Shown in pieces: positions 15,747 to 24,869 of a stretch of 64,000 nucleotides of DNA (its first letter is position 1; every line of letters begins with the position of its first letter). A model generated the notes under the pieces. The model was not told where the DNA came from. It did no database searches and was given only the letters and a program-made list of their open reading frames with translations. Origin of the DNA: Arthrobacter sp. zg-Y20 (GTDB taxonomy: Bacteria > Actinomycetota > Actinomycetes > Actinomycetales > Micrococcaceae); NCBI RefSeq assembly GCF_030142075.1, contig NZ_CP126241.1, positions 1,736,001 through 1,800,000 on the forward strand. The letters are read 5' to 3'. Both the position numbers and the translations under genes were made by a program.

Positions 15747-15988
15747 TCTGCTGCCTCCTGACGAAAATGGAGGACCAATGCTCTGCGTCCTTAGCCGGCA
15801 ACCGGCCACCCGGAACCAGCCGGATGGGACGGGCCGCACCTGCGAGCGTGGCCACTGCTTTCCATTTTACTCCGCTGCTTCGCTCCAATCCGGTCTATGA
15901 GCGCGGTTGGGGGTCAGCGGAGCGCGAAAAAGCGCGCTCCTGCAACTCCCGGCACGGACCTGATCCGCTGGCGCGGCAGAATGGAAGG

Positions 15989-18577
15989 GTGAGTTCTCCC
16001 TTTGACCTGCCCGCAGTCGGGGCCAACCTGGTGTTTATGCAGTCCCTGCCTGCCCTCGCGGAGGTTTTGGCGAAGGGGGCGGGAACCGCCGTCGTCCAGG
16101 CGCCGCCGGGCACCGGCAAGACCACTATGGTTCCGCCCCTTGCGGCCAACGTCGTGGCTGCTGCCGGCCGCCGGGGAAAGGTCATCGTCACCCAGCCGCG
16201 GCGGGTGGCCGCACGGTCCGCCGCCCGCCGGCTTGCCGCCCTGGACGGCTCCGCTGTGGGGGAGCGGGTGGGCTACACCGTTAGAGGGGAAAGCCGTACC
16301 GGCGCCGGCACCCTGGTTGAATTCGTGACGCCGGGAATCCTGCTGCGCCGGCTCCTGGCCGATCCCGGACTGGAAAGCGCAGCGGCGGTGATCCTCGACG
16401 AAGTGCATGAACGCGGGCTGGAAACCGATCTGCTGATGGGCATGCTCACCGAGGTGCGCCAGCTCCGCGACGACCTGACGCTCATCGCCATGTCCGCGAC
16501 CCTCGACGCGCAGCGCTTTGCCGCGTTGATCGGCGGCGACGGCGGCGATCCGGCTCCTGTGATCGGCTGCCCGTCGGCACTGTATCCGCTGGAGGTCTCG
16601 TGGCAGCCTGCGGCGGCGCCGAGGCTGGACGAACGCGGCATCACGCGCTCCTTCCTGGACCACGTAGCGGATACCGCAGCCCGGGCCCACGGCGAGGCCG
16701 TGGCGGCGGACCCCCAGGTGGATGCCCTGGTCTTCGTACCGGGGGCCCGTGAGGTGGCGCATGTGGCGTCCCGGCTGCGCTCCCGGGCCGGCCGCGGCAC
16801 CGAGGTGCTGGAGCTGCACGGCTCCATCGGCGCGGCGGAGCAGGACCGTGCGGTCTCCGGCCGCGCACCCGGGGAGCCGGCGAGGATTATTGTCTCGACG
16901 TCGCTCGCGGAGTCCTCGCTGACGGTGCCCGGTGTCCGGCTGGTGGTCGACTCCGGCCTGGCACGTGAACCACGCCGGGACGCGGCCCGCGGCATGAGCG
17001 GGCTGGTCACCGTTTCCTGCTCCCGTGCCTCCGCCGAACAACGGGCCGGCCGGGCGGCCCGGCAGGGGCCTGGCCGGGTGGTGCGCTGCTACGACGACCG
17101 CGCCTACGGTGCGGCGCCGGCGCACCAGACGCCCGAGATAGCTGTTGCCGACCTGACCGCTGCGGCCCTGTTGCTGGCCTGCTGGGGCGCTCCGGGCGGC
17201 GTCGGACTGGCCCTGCCGGATGCGCCGCCGCAGGCTGCGATGCAGGAAGCCATGGCGACGCTGAAGACACTGGGCGCGGTGGATGGCGGGGGACACGCCA
17301 CATCCATGGGTAAGGTCCTGGCCCGGGTTCCGGCAGATCCCCGGCTGGCCCGGGCCCTCCTCGACGGCGCAGGGAGGGCGGGTGCCCGGACGGCTGCCGA
17401 AACGGTGGCGGCGGTTTCCGGTGACTTGCGTGCCCCGGGCGCTGATTTGACCCGGCTGCTGGGCACCCTGCGCACGGGCGGAATTCCGGGGGAGCGGCGC
17501 TGGGCCGAGGATGTCCGTCGGCTGGAACAGCTGGTCCGCCGCGAAGGGGCCCGGCTGCCGGCCGGCGGGAACGAGCCTGTGCCCGCTGCCGATGCCGTGG
17601 GCTTCACCGTCGCGTTGGCCTTCCCGGAACGGATCGCCCGCCGGGTTCCGGGTGCGGGTCCCGAACGGTACCTGCTGGCCTCGGGCACCCGGGCCGGGTT
17701 GCCTGCGGGCAGTCCGCTGACCGGCCAGGAGTGGATTGCCGTGGCCGATGTGGCCCGTGCGGAAGGCCGCGATGCCGCCGGCACGGGCGCCGTGATCCGC
17801 GCGGCAGCGCCGCTGAGCCGGGAGTCGGCGGAGGCAGCCTCGGGGCCCCTGCTGGAAGAAACACTGACCGCGGAACTGCGCGGCGGCAAAGTGGCGGCGC
17901 GGCGGGAGTACCGGCTTGGAGCCATTGTGCTTTCCTCCACACCCGTGCGCCCCGCCGCAGCGGAAGGCCGGCACGCCGTGGCCGCAGCGCTGGCCCGGCA
18001 GGGACTGGGCATCCTGGGATTCTCTGCCGCCGCCGACACGCTGCGCCGCCGCCTGGCCCTGCTGCACCGCGAACTGGGGGAGCCGTGGCCCGATGTGTCC
18101 GATCAGGCCTTGCTGGCCCGGCTGGAGGACTGGCTGGCTCCGGAGCTTGAACTACTGGCCGGTGGCGCCGCCGTTTCCGGAATCGACCTGAATGACCCGC
18201 TGCGCCGGCTGCTGCCCTGGCCGGAGGCCTCCCGGCTCGCGGAGCTGGTCCCGGAACGGCTGGAAGTCCCGAGCGGTTCGCGGGTGCGGATTGACTACCC
18301 CGAATACGGCGACGGGCGGCCCGTGGTCGCCGTGAAGCTGCAGGAGTGCTTCGGCTGGGCGGAAACCCCAAGGCTGGTGCAGGGGAGGGTGCCGGTACTG
18401 TTCCACCTGCTCTCTCCGGCCGGCCGGCCGTTGGCCGTCACCGATGACCTGGCGTCCTTCTGGTCCGGCCCGTACGCGCAGGTGCGGGCGGAGATGCGCG
18501 GCCGGTACCCCAAGCATCCGTGGCCCCAGGATCCGTGGAGCGCCCGGGCGACGGCGAGGACCAAAGCCAGGATGTGA
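15989..18577 (+). CDS. hrpB: ATP-dependent RNA helicase HrpB
   Basis: An 862-residue DEAH/RHA-type helicase. Walker A QAPPGTGKTT (about residues 37-46), motif Ia TQPRRVAAR, DEVH (Walker B, in ILDEVHERG), SAT (MSATLDAQRF), motif V STSLAESSLTVPGV and motif VI QRAGRAARQGPGR, then the HrpB-specific C-terminal region ending in PWPQDPWSA (the family ends with a similar HPWPEDP). The start is uncertain: GTG 15989 is preceded by GGAAGG with almost no spacing, and ATG 16037 is the alternative. Divergent from the carD-like gene. HrpB is a widespread bacterial helicase of poorly defined role in RNA metabolism. Confidence 0.9.
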   Translation: MSSPFDLPAVGANLVFMQSLPALAEVLAKGAGTAVVQAPPGTGKTTMVPPLAANVVAAAGRRGKVIVTQPRRVAARSAARRLAALDGSAVGERVGYTVRGESRTGAGTLVEFVTPGILLRRLLADPGLESAAAVILDEVHERGLETDLLMGMLTEVRQLRDDLTLIAMSATLDAQRFAALIGGDGGDPAPVIGCPSALYPLEVSWQPAAAPRLDERGITRSFLDHVADTAARAHGEAVAADPQVDALVFVPGAREVAHVASRLRSRAGRGTEVLELHGSIGAAEQDRAVSGRAPGEPARIIVSTSLAESSLTVPGVRLVVDSGLAREPRRDAARGMSGLVTVSCSRASAEQRAGRAARQGPGRVVRCYDDRAYGAAPAHQTPEIAVADLTAAALLLACWGAPGGVGLALPDAPPQAAMQEAMATLKTLGAVDGGGHATSMGKVLARVPADPRLARALLDGAGRAGARTAAETVAAVSGDLRAPGADLTRLLGTLRTGGIPGERRWAEDVRRLEQLVRREGARLPAGGNEPVPAADAVGFTVALAFPERIARRVPGAGPERYLLASGTRAGLPAGSPLTGQEWIAVADVARAEGRDAAGTGAVIRAAAPLSRESAEAASGPLLEETLTAELRGGKVAARREYRLGAIVLSSTPVRPAAAEGRHAVAAALARQGLGILGFSAAADTLRRRLALLHRELGEPWPDVSDQALLARLEDWLAPELELLAGGAAVSGIDLNDPLRRLLPWPEASRLAELVPERLEVPSGSRVRIDYPEYGDGRPVVAVKLQECFGWAETPRLVQGRVPVLFHLLSPAGRPLAVTDDLASFWSGPYAQVRAEMRGRYPKHPWPQDPWSARATARTKARM

Positions 18578-18697
18578 TGCACGGCAACTTGCGACCATCC
18601 TCACACCGGCCGCTGCACAATCGGCAGCGGTACGGCTCCTAGGCTGGAAGTGCGGCAACGATTCCTAGGCCGCAGTGAAAGGCTTCCTGCACCAGTG

Positions 18698-19711
18698 ATG
18701 ACCCATGTCCGTGAATTCCTGAGCATTCCCTCCGGCCGCGGGCACCGTTTCCCCGCCGTGCGCGTTGGTCTCGGCTTGTTTTTGCCGCTGCTGGTCCTGG
18801 TCCTGCTGGGGCGCACGGACCTGACCATGTACGCAATCTTCGGCTCGCTGACCGGGGTGTTTGGCCGCAGCGAGCCGCATTGGCGCCGGCTGAAGCACCA
18901 GTCCGCCTCCGGTGCCCTGATGATCCTGACCGTGCTGGCGGGCGTTGCGCTGTCCCAAACCGACCCGGGGCCATGGGCCGTGGTGGCTATTGGAACTGTG
19001 ATTTCCGGCTCCATTTCCGTGGCCTCGGACTACCTCCGGGTCAGGCCCGCCGGTCCGTTTACCTACATTTTCGCCTTCACCGCCACCTCCGCCGCGCCCT
19101 TCGCGGGATCACTGGCTGAAGCCTTCCTGACCGCCGCGGCCGGGGCGCTCCTGGCTGTGCTGCTCGGTGTGGCCGGCCGGGTGCATGCCCGCCGGCATGC
19201 ACCCGCGGTGCGACTCAGCCGTGTGCCGCCGGCCTGGGGACGGATCCTGCTGCACTCGGGCAGGTACACGGCGGCGGTGGCAGCGGCCGGCTCGCTTTCG
19301 GCGGTACTGGGACTGGGCCACGGATACTGGGCCATGCTGGCCGCCTGCGCGCCGCTGGCAGCCGCCGACGCCGCGTTGGGTCCGAAGCGGGCGGCCCACT
19401 TCATTCTGGGCACCTACGCCGGGGTGCTGTTCTCGGCCCTGCTGCTGCAGGTGCACTGGTCGCCGGTGGAGCTGGCGGTTCTGCTGGCCGTGCTGCAGTT
19501 CTGCGGGGAAATCTACGTCATCCGGCATTACGGGATGGCCATGGTGTTCCTGACGCCGGTGGCGCTGCTGATGACAGGGTTCACGCACAGCGCGGACGTG
19601 TGGGCGCTGACCGTGGACCGGGCAGTGGAGACCACCATCGGTGCGCTGGTGGCCGTGGCCGTTATCGCCGGAACAACGCGCAGGGCGCAGGCGTTGCGCC
19701 CGGGAGCCTAG
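18698..19711 (+). CDS. FUSC-family-like multi-pass membrane protein
   Basis: About 337 residues with eight to ten predicted membrane helices in two similar blocks: LFLPLLVLVLLG, MYAIFGSLTGVFG, ASGALMILTVLAGVALS and PFTYIFAFTATSAAPFA, then SLSAVLGLGHGYWAMLAACAPL, ILGTYAGVLFSALLLQVHW and MAMVFLTPVALLM. The repeat of G-x-x-YW-A followed by a polar loop is the FUSC (fusaric-acid resistance) pattern. FUSC proteins are linked to aromatic-acid efflux. The start is uncertain: ATG 18698 and the GTG just before it are both in frame, with AAAGG upstream. Its stop shares CTAG with the convergent manA-like gene. Confidence 0.7.
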   Translation: MTHVREFLSIPSGRGHRFPAVRVGLGLFLPLLVLVLLGRTDLTMYAIFGSLTGVFGRSEPHWRRLKHQSASGALMILTVLAGVALSQTDPGPWAVVAIGTVISGSISVASDYLRVRPAGPFTYIFAFTATSAAPFAGSLAEAFLTAAAGALLAVLLGVAGRVHARRHAPAVRLSRVPPAWGRILLHSGRYTAAVAAAGSLSAVLGLGHGYWAMLAACAPLAAADAALGPKRAAHFILGTYAGVLFSALLLQVHWSPVELAVLLAVLQFCGEIYVIRHYGMAMVFLTPVALLMTGFTHSADVWALTVDRAVETTIGALVAVAVIAGTTRRAQALRPGA

Positions 19712-20895
19712 CTCCTGGACGCAACGAACAGCTGCGCCGGGCCGCGGACCTGCGCCTTCACCGGATCGCCCAGGTAAAGGACCTTGGAGCCCTGGTCGAT
19801 CGGAGCGGTGGTATCACCCACCGTGATTTCGGCATCCCCCAGCGCCGCCAAGACTACCGTAAAACGGCCCAGCTCAATGTCCCGCGGTGTCTCATCGAGG
19901 ACCGCACGCTCCAGCAGGAGCTCATCGCTCCAGAGCGGAATCCGTTCCCGGAAGCTGTCTACCTGGACGACCGGGAGCGGTGCCGGCCCCGTCTGTTCCG
20001 TGGCCAGGATCTGCTGGAGCTCGTCCACGTTTATATAGTCCTTGGTCAGGCCCACCTTCAGGGCGTTCTCCGAAATGCTCATCACCACCATGGCCAGGCC
20101 GGAGAGGTAGGTGTGCATGCAGCCGGCCGGAGTGACCATGGCCTGCCCCGGTTCGAGGTGGAACAGGTTCATGCAGACGGCCAGCAGGATCCCGTGATCC
20201 CCGGGGAACAGCTCGCGGAGGCGGTGGACGACGGCGATCGTGTCCGCCACCGGGCCCGGGGACGGAGGGGTGCAGGCAGCGCGGTCCACGGCAGCATAGG
20301 TTTCCGCCAGTGCCCGTGCCTTCTCATCGGGCGTCATCCGGAGGATGGCATGGCTGGGGGATTCGTGGCGGAAGGCAGTGAAGGACCGCAGCCAGGGCAG
20401 GCCGAGTTCCTCCGCGATAACCCGCAATTCTGCCGGGCTGCGCTCGCCCGAGAGGACGCGGACGGGAGTAATGGCGACGGCCACCTCCAGCCTTGCGGAG
20501 CAGTCTTTATAGTTCCGGGTCCGGGCGTTCAGCGGCAGTCCCCGGGCCAGCTCGCGGATAAAGCCGGCCTGTGCCTGCTCCACGGAGGGATGGATGAGAA
20601 TCTCCGGCGGAACGTCCGCGTCCACCAAGCGCATCCGGAAGGGGACGGGGCGATCCGGCAGGGCATCCGGCCCGGTGAATATCTCGGGATGTTCGACTAT
20701 GAGCTGGTCCAGGGCGGCGGGAACATCGGCGGGATCCCACCGGATGAGCATCCCCGGTGCCTGCCCAGGCGCAGCGGTCGGACCGGTGGACGGGACAGGG
20801 GCAGCTCGCCGAGCCCCGCCGTGCAGTGAAACGGGGGGAATCGGCTGATCCATGTTGGGCCGCGAAACATCTATGAGGCCGTACAGGCGCGTCAC
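19708..20895 (-). CDS. Mannose-6-phosphate isomerase-like protein with altered active site
   Basis: A 395-residue class I phosphomannose isomerase homologue, of normal family length. EILIHPSVEQAQAGF corresponds to the LQAHPS block (His102 kept, the metal-ligand Gln replaced by Leu100). RNYKDCSARLEV corresponds to NHKPE (His and Lys replaced by Ala134 and Arg135, Glu137 kept). AGCMHTYLSG keeps the C-terminal metal-binding His, and SENALKVGLT stands where SDNVLRGGLT is usual (catalytic Arg to Lys). The N-terminal W-G segment is not recognisable. GTG 20895 has GGAGG 10 bases upstream. Probably not a standard ManA; it may be a sugar-binding or changed-specificity paralogue. Confidence 0.75.
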   Translation of the reverse strand: MTRLYGLIDVSRPNMDQPIPPVSLHGGARRAAPVPSTGPTAAPGQAPGMLIRWDPADVPAALDQLIVEHPEIFTGPDALPDRPVPFRMRLVDADVPPEILIHPSVEQAQAGFIRELARGLPLNARTRNYKDCSARLEVAVAITPVRVLSGERSPAELRVIAEELGLPWLRSFTAFRHESPSHAILRMTPDEKARALAETYAAVDRAACTPPSPGPVADTIAVVHRLRELFPGDHGILLAVCMNLFHLEPGQAMVTPAGCMHTYLSGLAMVVMSISENALKVGLTKDYINVDELQQILATEQTGPAPLPVVQVDSFRERIPLWSDELLLERAVLDETPRDIELGRFTVVLAALGDAEITVGDTTAPIDQGSKVLYLGDPVKAQVRGPAQLFVASRS

Positions 20896-21274
20896 GGCAG
20901 CGGAACCTCCCTCCCAAAGCCGTGTTGGACGATGAAAGTTCTGAGGCGGCGGAAACATCTTTCCGAACTCACATCACCGTTGATTGTGGATTCAAATGCT
21001 TACCCGTTAATTTTAGCGAGGGGGCGGGAGCGTGCGAAGCGGAAAGTAAGGCCCCTTGTGGTGAAGATGCCCACCTGCCGGAGTGATGCGAGCCGCATCC
21101 GGGAACCGTTGAATCCAGGCTTGCACTGGATGCATTCCTACACTCTTATGATTTGGGTGCAATAATTATCCGCAGACCGGTACGCAGTGACGCAAACCCG
21201 AAAGAGGTTACAGGCACATATGGCATGCACAGGAATGACAGTCTCCGACCCGTATTGCGGAAGGGGTTGAAGCA
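20896..21274. other. 379-bp intergenic region between divergent genes, no gene seen
   Basis: This AT-richer spacer holds the promoters of the manA-like gene (minus) and the antiporter (plus). I find no convincing -35/-10 pair. One small inverted repeat, ATCCAG-N7-CTGGAT (21113-21131), and an AT-rich segment at about 20980-21015 are the only structures noted. No RNA motif or ORF with a ribosome site is evident. Confidence 0.5.
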
Positions 21275-22855
21275 ATGGAATTCCTGATGCTCCTGATCTG
21301 CCTCCTGTTCGGCACGGTGCTGGCCGCAGGCGTGGGCGAGCGGATCCGCCTCCCGTACCCGGTGTTGATGCTGATCTTCTCGGCAATGATTGCCTTCCTG
21401 CCGATCATCCCCGAGGTCCACATCAACCCTGAGTTGATCCTCCCGCTCTTCCTGCCTCCGTTGCTTTACGCAGCCGCCCAGCGCAGTTCCTGGTCGGTGT
21501 TCCGCCTTCGCTGGCGCTCCCTGGTGCTGCTGGCCGTAGCCCTTGTGGCGGTAACCGTGGCTGTGGTGGCCGGCGTGTCATGGGTGATGATTCCGGCTCT
21601 TGGCCTCCCTGCCGCCATCGCCTTGGGCGCCATTGTTGCTCCGCCGGATCCCGTGGCGGTGGAAGCTGTGGCCGGCAAGGTGAAGATGCCCCGGCGCCTG
21701 GTCACCGTGCTGCAGACCGAGGGCCTCTTTAACGACGCCATTGCCATCGTGATCTTCCAGGCCGCCGTTGCGGCCAGCACAAGCGGCGGCGTCGTGGGGT
21801 GGGACATAGTGCCCCGGTTCCTCATCGGGGCCGCGGGAGCCGTGGTTCTGGGCCTCGCCATGGCATGGGTAGTGGGCAGCCTGAACCGGTTCGTCCCCAA
21901 CATGGTGGCCCGGTCCGCCGCAACCCTCGTCGCCCCCTTTGCCGTTTATCTGCTGGCTGAAGAAGCCCACTTCTCCGGTGTGGTGGCCGTGGTGGTCACC
22001 GCCCTGGAGCTGGGCCGCAGGGCCCGGCCGCAGGACTCCGAGGAGCGTCTGACGCGCACCGCGTTCTGGGACGTCGTGGAGCTGCTGACCACCGGCGTCG
22101 CCTTCGGCCTGGTGGGCATCGAAATGCGCTACATCATCGAGGATGAGGGTTCGGACCTGCTGGGCATGATTCCCGGCATCGTGGCGGTCTGCGCCGCGGT
22201 GCTTCTGGTGCGGTTCCTGTGGATGCTGGCGATCTACCGCCTCGGCGGTGCCGAAAAGAACCACGTTCCCGGCTCGCTTAAGGAAGTCCTGGTGCTGACC
22301 TGGTGCGGTATGCGCGGACTGGCAACGCTGGCCCTGGCCCTGGCACTGCCGGGCACCACGCTCGCCGGAGAAGCACTGCCCGGACGCAACTTTGTGGTGG
22401 CCTGTGCGGCCGCGGTCCTGGTAGTCACCCTGGTGGTCCCGGGGCTGACCCTGCCGTGGCTGATGCGGGTCCTGAAGCTGCCCAATGACCACAAGGACGC
22501 CAACCGCAAGGAACGCGAACTGGCCCTGCGGGCCGAGAAGGCAGCCGTTGAGACCATGAAGCGCTGCGGGGCCATCCAGGAGCTTCCGCCCGAGCGCCGG
22601 GCCGTCCTGGCCAAGCGGATGTCCTCCCTGCACTCGATGCTGCAGGGCGATGAGGAACACGATCCGCAGAAGCTGCTGGACCGTAAGGCCACGCTGGAGG
22701 TCATGGACGTGGTGCAGCGCGAGGCGATGGACGCCGCGCGCCGGGAGGTGCTTGCGGCCCGCCGGGAGCCGGGCATGGATCCCGAGGCCGTGGACCGCGT
22801 GCTGCGCCGGCTGGACCTGCGCACCGTCACCATGGACCACCGGGAACACCACTAG
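21275..22855 (+). CDS. Na+/H+ antiporter, CPA1 (NhaP/NHE) type
   Basis: A 526-residue antiporter: about twelve membrane helices (1-400) and a charged cytoplasmic tail (about 405-526). Ion-path motifs include LGAIVAPPDPVAVEAVAG (CPA1 DP motif), LQTEGLFNDAIAIVIFQ (E-G-x-x-N-D, the ND motif of helix 5-6) and TWCGMRGLATLALALALP (the G-x-R-G motif). The tail is rich in Lys/Arg/Glu with QREAMDAARREVLAARRE, probably coiled coil. ATG 21275 has GGAAGGGG 7-10 bases upstream. It exports Na+ in exchange for protons and supports pH and salt tolerance. A small membrane-protein gene follows 20 bp later. Confidence 0.9.
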   Translation: MEFLMLLICLLFGTVLAAGVGERIRLPYPVLMLIFSAMIAFLPIIPEVHINPELILPLFLPPLLYAAAQRSSWSVFRLRWRSLVLLAVALVAVTVAVVAGVSWVMIPALGLPAAIALGAIVAPPDPVAVEAVAGKVKMPRRLVTVLQTEGLFNDAIAIVIFQAAVAASTSGGVVGWDIVPRFLIGAAGAVVLGLAMAWVVGSLNRFVPNMVARSAATLVAPFAVYLLAEEAHFSGVVAVVVTALELGRRARPQDSEERLTRTAFWDVVELLTTGVAFGLVGIEMRYIIEDEGSDLLGMIPGIVAVCAAVLLVRFLWMLAIYRLGGAEKNHVPGSLKEVLVLTWCGMRGLATLALALALPGTTLAGEALPGRNFVVACAAAVLVVTLVVPGLTLPWLMRVLKLPNDHKDANRKERELALRAEKAAVETMKRCGAIQELPPERRAVLAKRMSSLHSMLQGDEEHDPQKLLDRKATLEVMDVVQREAMDAARREVLAARREPGMDPEAVDRVLRRLDLRTVTMDHREHH

Positions 22856-22875
22856 GGCAGTTAGACTGCGGGACC

Positions 22876-23205
22876 ATGAGTACCAAAGAGGAAGCATGGC
22901 CGCACCTGGGAGCGGCTTGGCTGGTGCAGGCCGCTGCCGCACTGGCGCTGGCGGTCGCCGTCGTGCTCCTGCAGCTGTGGGTGTTGCCCGAACCGGTGCT
23001 GGTAACCGTACTGCTGGCCGTGATCCTGGGCGCGCTCGTTATGCTGCTGCTCGCAGTGCCGGAACTCTTTGGCTGGATCCGCCGCCGCTTTGAGCGCACC
23101 TGGCTAGTGGTATCGCTCATGGGTGTGGTGGCTGTTGTATGCGGCTGGCTGCTGGTGATTACCTTTGTGCTGGGGTTCGGGCTGCTCGTGATCGGATTCG
23201 GCTGA
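22876..23205 (+). CDS. Small membrane protein of unknown function
   Basis: 109 residues with three or four hydrophobic segments: LGAAWLVQAAAALALAVAVVLLQLWV, VLVTVLLAVILGALVMLLLAV and the C-terminal WLVVSLMGVVAVVCG/LLVITFVLGFGLLVIGF. A short basic loop (GWIRRRFERTW) separates the helices. No known domain is recognised. It starts 20 bp after the Na+/H+ antiporter in the same direction, so it may be co-transcribed and could be an accessory protein, but it lacks a strong ribosome site. Confidence 0.6.
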   Translation: MSTKEEAWPHLGAAWLVQAAAALALAVAVVLLQLWVLPEPVLVTVLLAVILGALVMLLLAVPELFGWIRRRFERTWLVVSLMGVVAVVCGWLLVITFVLGFGLLVIGFG

Positions 23206-23300
23206 CCGATTCCGCACCCGGTGCGGTGCACGCGTAAGCTGGCAGGCCGGGTCCGCTCCAGCGGCCCCGTATACCAACCGTTGTTTAGGAATCCTCCCTC

Positions 23301-24794
23301 TTGAGTCTTGACCCCCAAACCGACGTTTCCCCTGCGCAGGGAAAGCCGGGACGCACCCCTGCCCCCGACGCCCTGGACGCCCGCACCAAAACCGTGATCG
23401 GGCTGCTGCTGGTCTCCTCCTTCGTGGTGATCCTCAACGAAACCATCATGAGCGTGGCCCTGCCGCGGCTGATGTCGGACCTTGAGATCACTGCCGGCAC
23501 CGCCCAGTGGCTTACCACCGGCTTTATGCTCACCATGGCCGTGGTGATTCCGGCTACCGGTTTCCTGCTGCAGCGGTTCTCCATGCGCGGGCTGTTCCTC
23601 ACCGCCATGTCCCTGTTCAGCGCCGGTACGCTGCTGGCCGCCACGGCACCCGGCTTCGGCGCCCTGCTGGGCGGACGGATCATCCAGGCCGGCGGCACGG
23701 CTATTATGCTGCCGCTGCTGATGACCACGGTCCTGGATGCCGTTCCGGCGCATAAGCGCGGGCAGATGATGGGAAGCATTTCCATTGTCATTGCGGTGGC
23801 ACCGGCCATCGGGCCCACCGTCTCCGGAATCATCCTCAATGCGCTGGACTGGCGCTGGATGTTCTGGCTGGTCCTGCCCATCGCCCTGCTGGCCCTCGGC
23901 CTGGGCGCGGTGAAGGTGCGGAACCTTACCGAGACCAAGCGCGTGCCGCTGGACGTCCTGTCCATAGTGCTGTCCACCTTTGCCTTCGGCGGGCTCATTT
24001 TCGGCCTCAGCAGCATCGGCGAAGCTGCGCAGGGCAAGGAACTGATGCCGCTGTGGATCCCGCTGACCGTCGGGGCCCTCGCCATGGCCGGCTTCGTGCT
24101 GCGCCAGCTGGTGCTCCAGCGCACTGACAGTGCCCTGATGGACCTTCGCACGTTTACCAGTAAGCCCTTTGTGGTGGCGATCCTGATGGTCCTGGTTTCC
24201 ATGATGGCCCTGTTTGGTTGCCTGATTGTCCTCCCGCTGTACCTGCAGAATGTTCTCGGGCTGACCACGCTGCAGACCGGCCTGCTCCTGCTGCCCGGCG
24301 GCGTGGTTATGGCCATCCTCTCGCCGGTTGTCGGTAACCTGTTTGACCGGTTCGGTCCCCGCCCGCTGGTGATTCCCGGCGCCGTGCTGCTCAGTGCCGC
24401 CCTGTGGGGAATGACCATGCTCACAGATGAGACCCCGGTTGGCGTCGTCATCCTGCTGCACTGCCTGCTCAATGCCGGCCTGGGCTTCATTTTCACGCCG
24501 CTGTTCACCTCTGCACTGGGCTCGCTGGACAAGTCCCTGTACTCCCACGGCAGTGCCATCATCAACACGCTGCAGCAGTTGGCCGGAGCCGCCGGCACCG
24601 CCGTCTTCATCACACTGATGACCACCGGCACGACGACGGCGCTGGCCGACGGTGCGTCAGCTGTCTCGGCTGCGGCTTCCGGCGTCCACACGGCGTTCTT
24701 CTGGGGTGCGGTAGTCTCCCTCGTCGCCGTTGCGGCATCGCTCTTCGTCCGCCGGCCGACCAACGAGCTGCCGGAGACCGTGCTCCCGCACTAA
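23301..24794 (+). CDS. MFS multidrug efflux transporter, DHA2 family (14 TM)
   Basis: A 497-residue transporter with fourteen predicted helices. The first helix carries the DHA2 signature NETIMSVALPRLMSDLEIT, helix 4-5 the motif GGRIIQAGGTAIMLPL, and helix 5 the antiporter motif C (SIVIAVAPAIGPTVSGIILNALDWRWMFWL segment). This matches EmrB/LfrA-type proton-driven drug efflux. The start is TTG 23301 with AGGA about 10 bases upstream; the N-terminal 30 residues are polar. No regulator is directly adjacent, although a TetR gene lies 2.3 kb downstream. Confidence 0.88.
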   Translation: MSLDPQTDVSPAQGKPGRTPAPDALDARTKTVIGLLLVSSFVVILNETIMSVALPRLMSDLEITAGTAQWLTTGFMLTMAVVIPATGFLLQRFSMRGLFLTAMSLFSAGTLLAATAPGFGALLGGRIIQAGGTAIMLPLLMTTVLDAVPAHKRGQMMGSISIVIAVAPAIGPTVSGIILNALDWRWMFWLVLPIALLALGLGAVKVRNLTETKRVPLDVLSIVLSTFAFGGLIFGLSSIGEAAQGKELMPLWIPLTVGALAMAGFVLRQLVLQRTDSALMDLRTFTSKPFVVAILMVLVSMMALFGCLIVLPLYLQNVLGLTTLQTGLLLLPGGVVMAILSPVVGNLFDRFGPRPLVIPGAVLLSAALWGMTMLTDETPVGVVILLHCLLNAGLGFIFTPLFTSALGSLDKSLYSHGSAIINTLQQLAGAAGTAVFITLMTTGTTTALADGASAVSAAASGVHTAFFWGAVVSLVAVAASLFVRRPTNELPETVLPH

Positions 24795-24799
24795 AACGG

Positions 24800-24828
24800 T
24801 TGACCCGCGGTGTGATGCAGGCCATACT
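24800..24828 (+). promoter_or_regulatory. Promoter of the acyl-CoA dehydrogenase gene
   Basis: TTGACC (24800-24805), 17 bp, CATACT (24823-24828). The predicted start near 24835 places the TetR-type palindrome at 24838 directly at the beginning of the transcript, a typical repressor position. Confidence 0.55.
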
Positions 24829-24837
24829 CACCACTAA

Positions 24838-24853
24838 CTAAACGATCATTTAG
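24838..24853. promoter_or_regulatory. TetR-type operator in front of the acyl-CoA dehydrogenase
   Basis: CTAAACGATCATTTAG is a 16-bp palindrome with one mismatched pair, immediately downstream of the predicted promoter and 16 bp before the start codon. Its core matches the site upstream of the TetR gene at 27647-27660 under the degenerate palindrome TRAAYGAKCRTTYA. Confidence 0.65.
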
Positions 24854-24869
24854 CTGAGTGGAGCATCCC

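Noticed and set aside
15919-15940. Perfect 8-bp hairpin GGAGCGCG/CGCGCTCC between the divergent carD-like and hrpB genes
   Set aside because: No T-tract and located in a divergent promoter region, so not a terminator; no matching operator family is known to me.
15914-18067. Long open frame antisense to hrpB (over 700 codons)
   Set aside because: Composition is shadow-like with no domain; the helicase motifs on the plus strand explain the region.
20896-21274. Riboswitch or small gene in the 379-bp gap before the Na+/H+ antiporter
   Set aside because: No conserved RNA block recognised and no frame with a ribosome site; only a minor inverted repeat.
22827-24548. Long antisense frame over the small membrane protein and the MFS gene
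   Set aside because: His/Gln-rich shadow of hydrophobic codons, no start signal.
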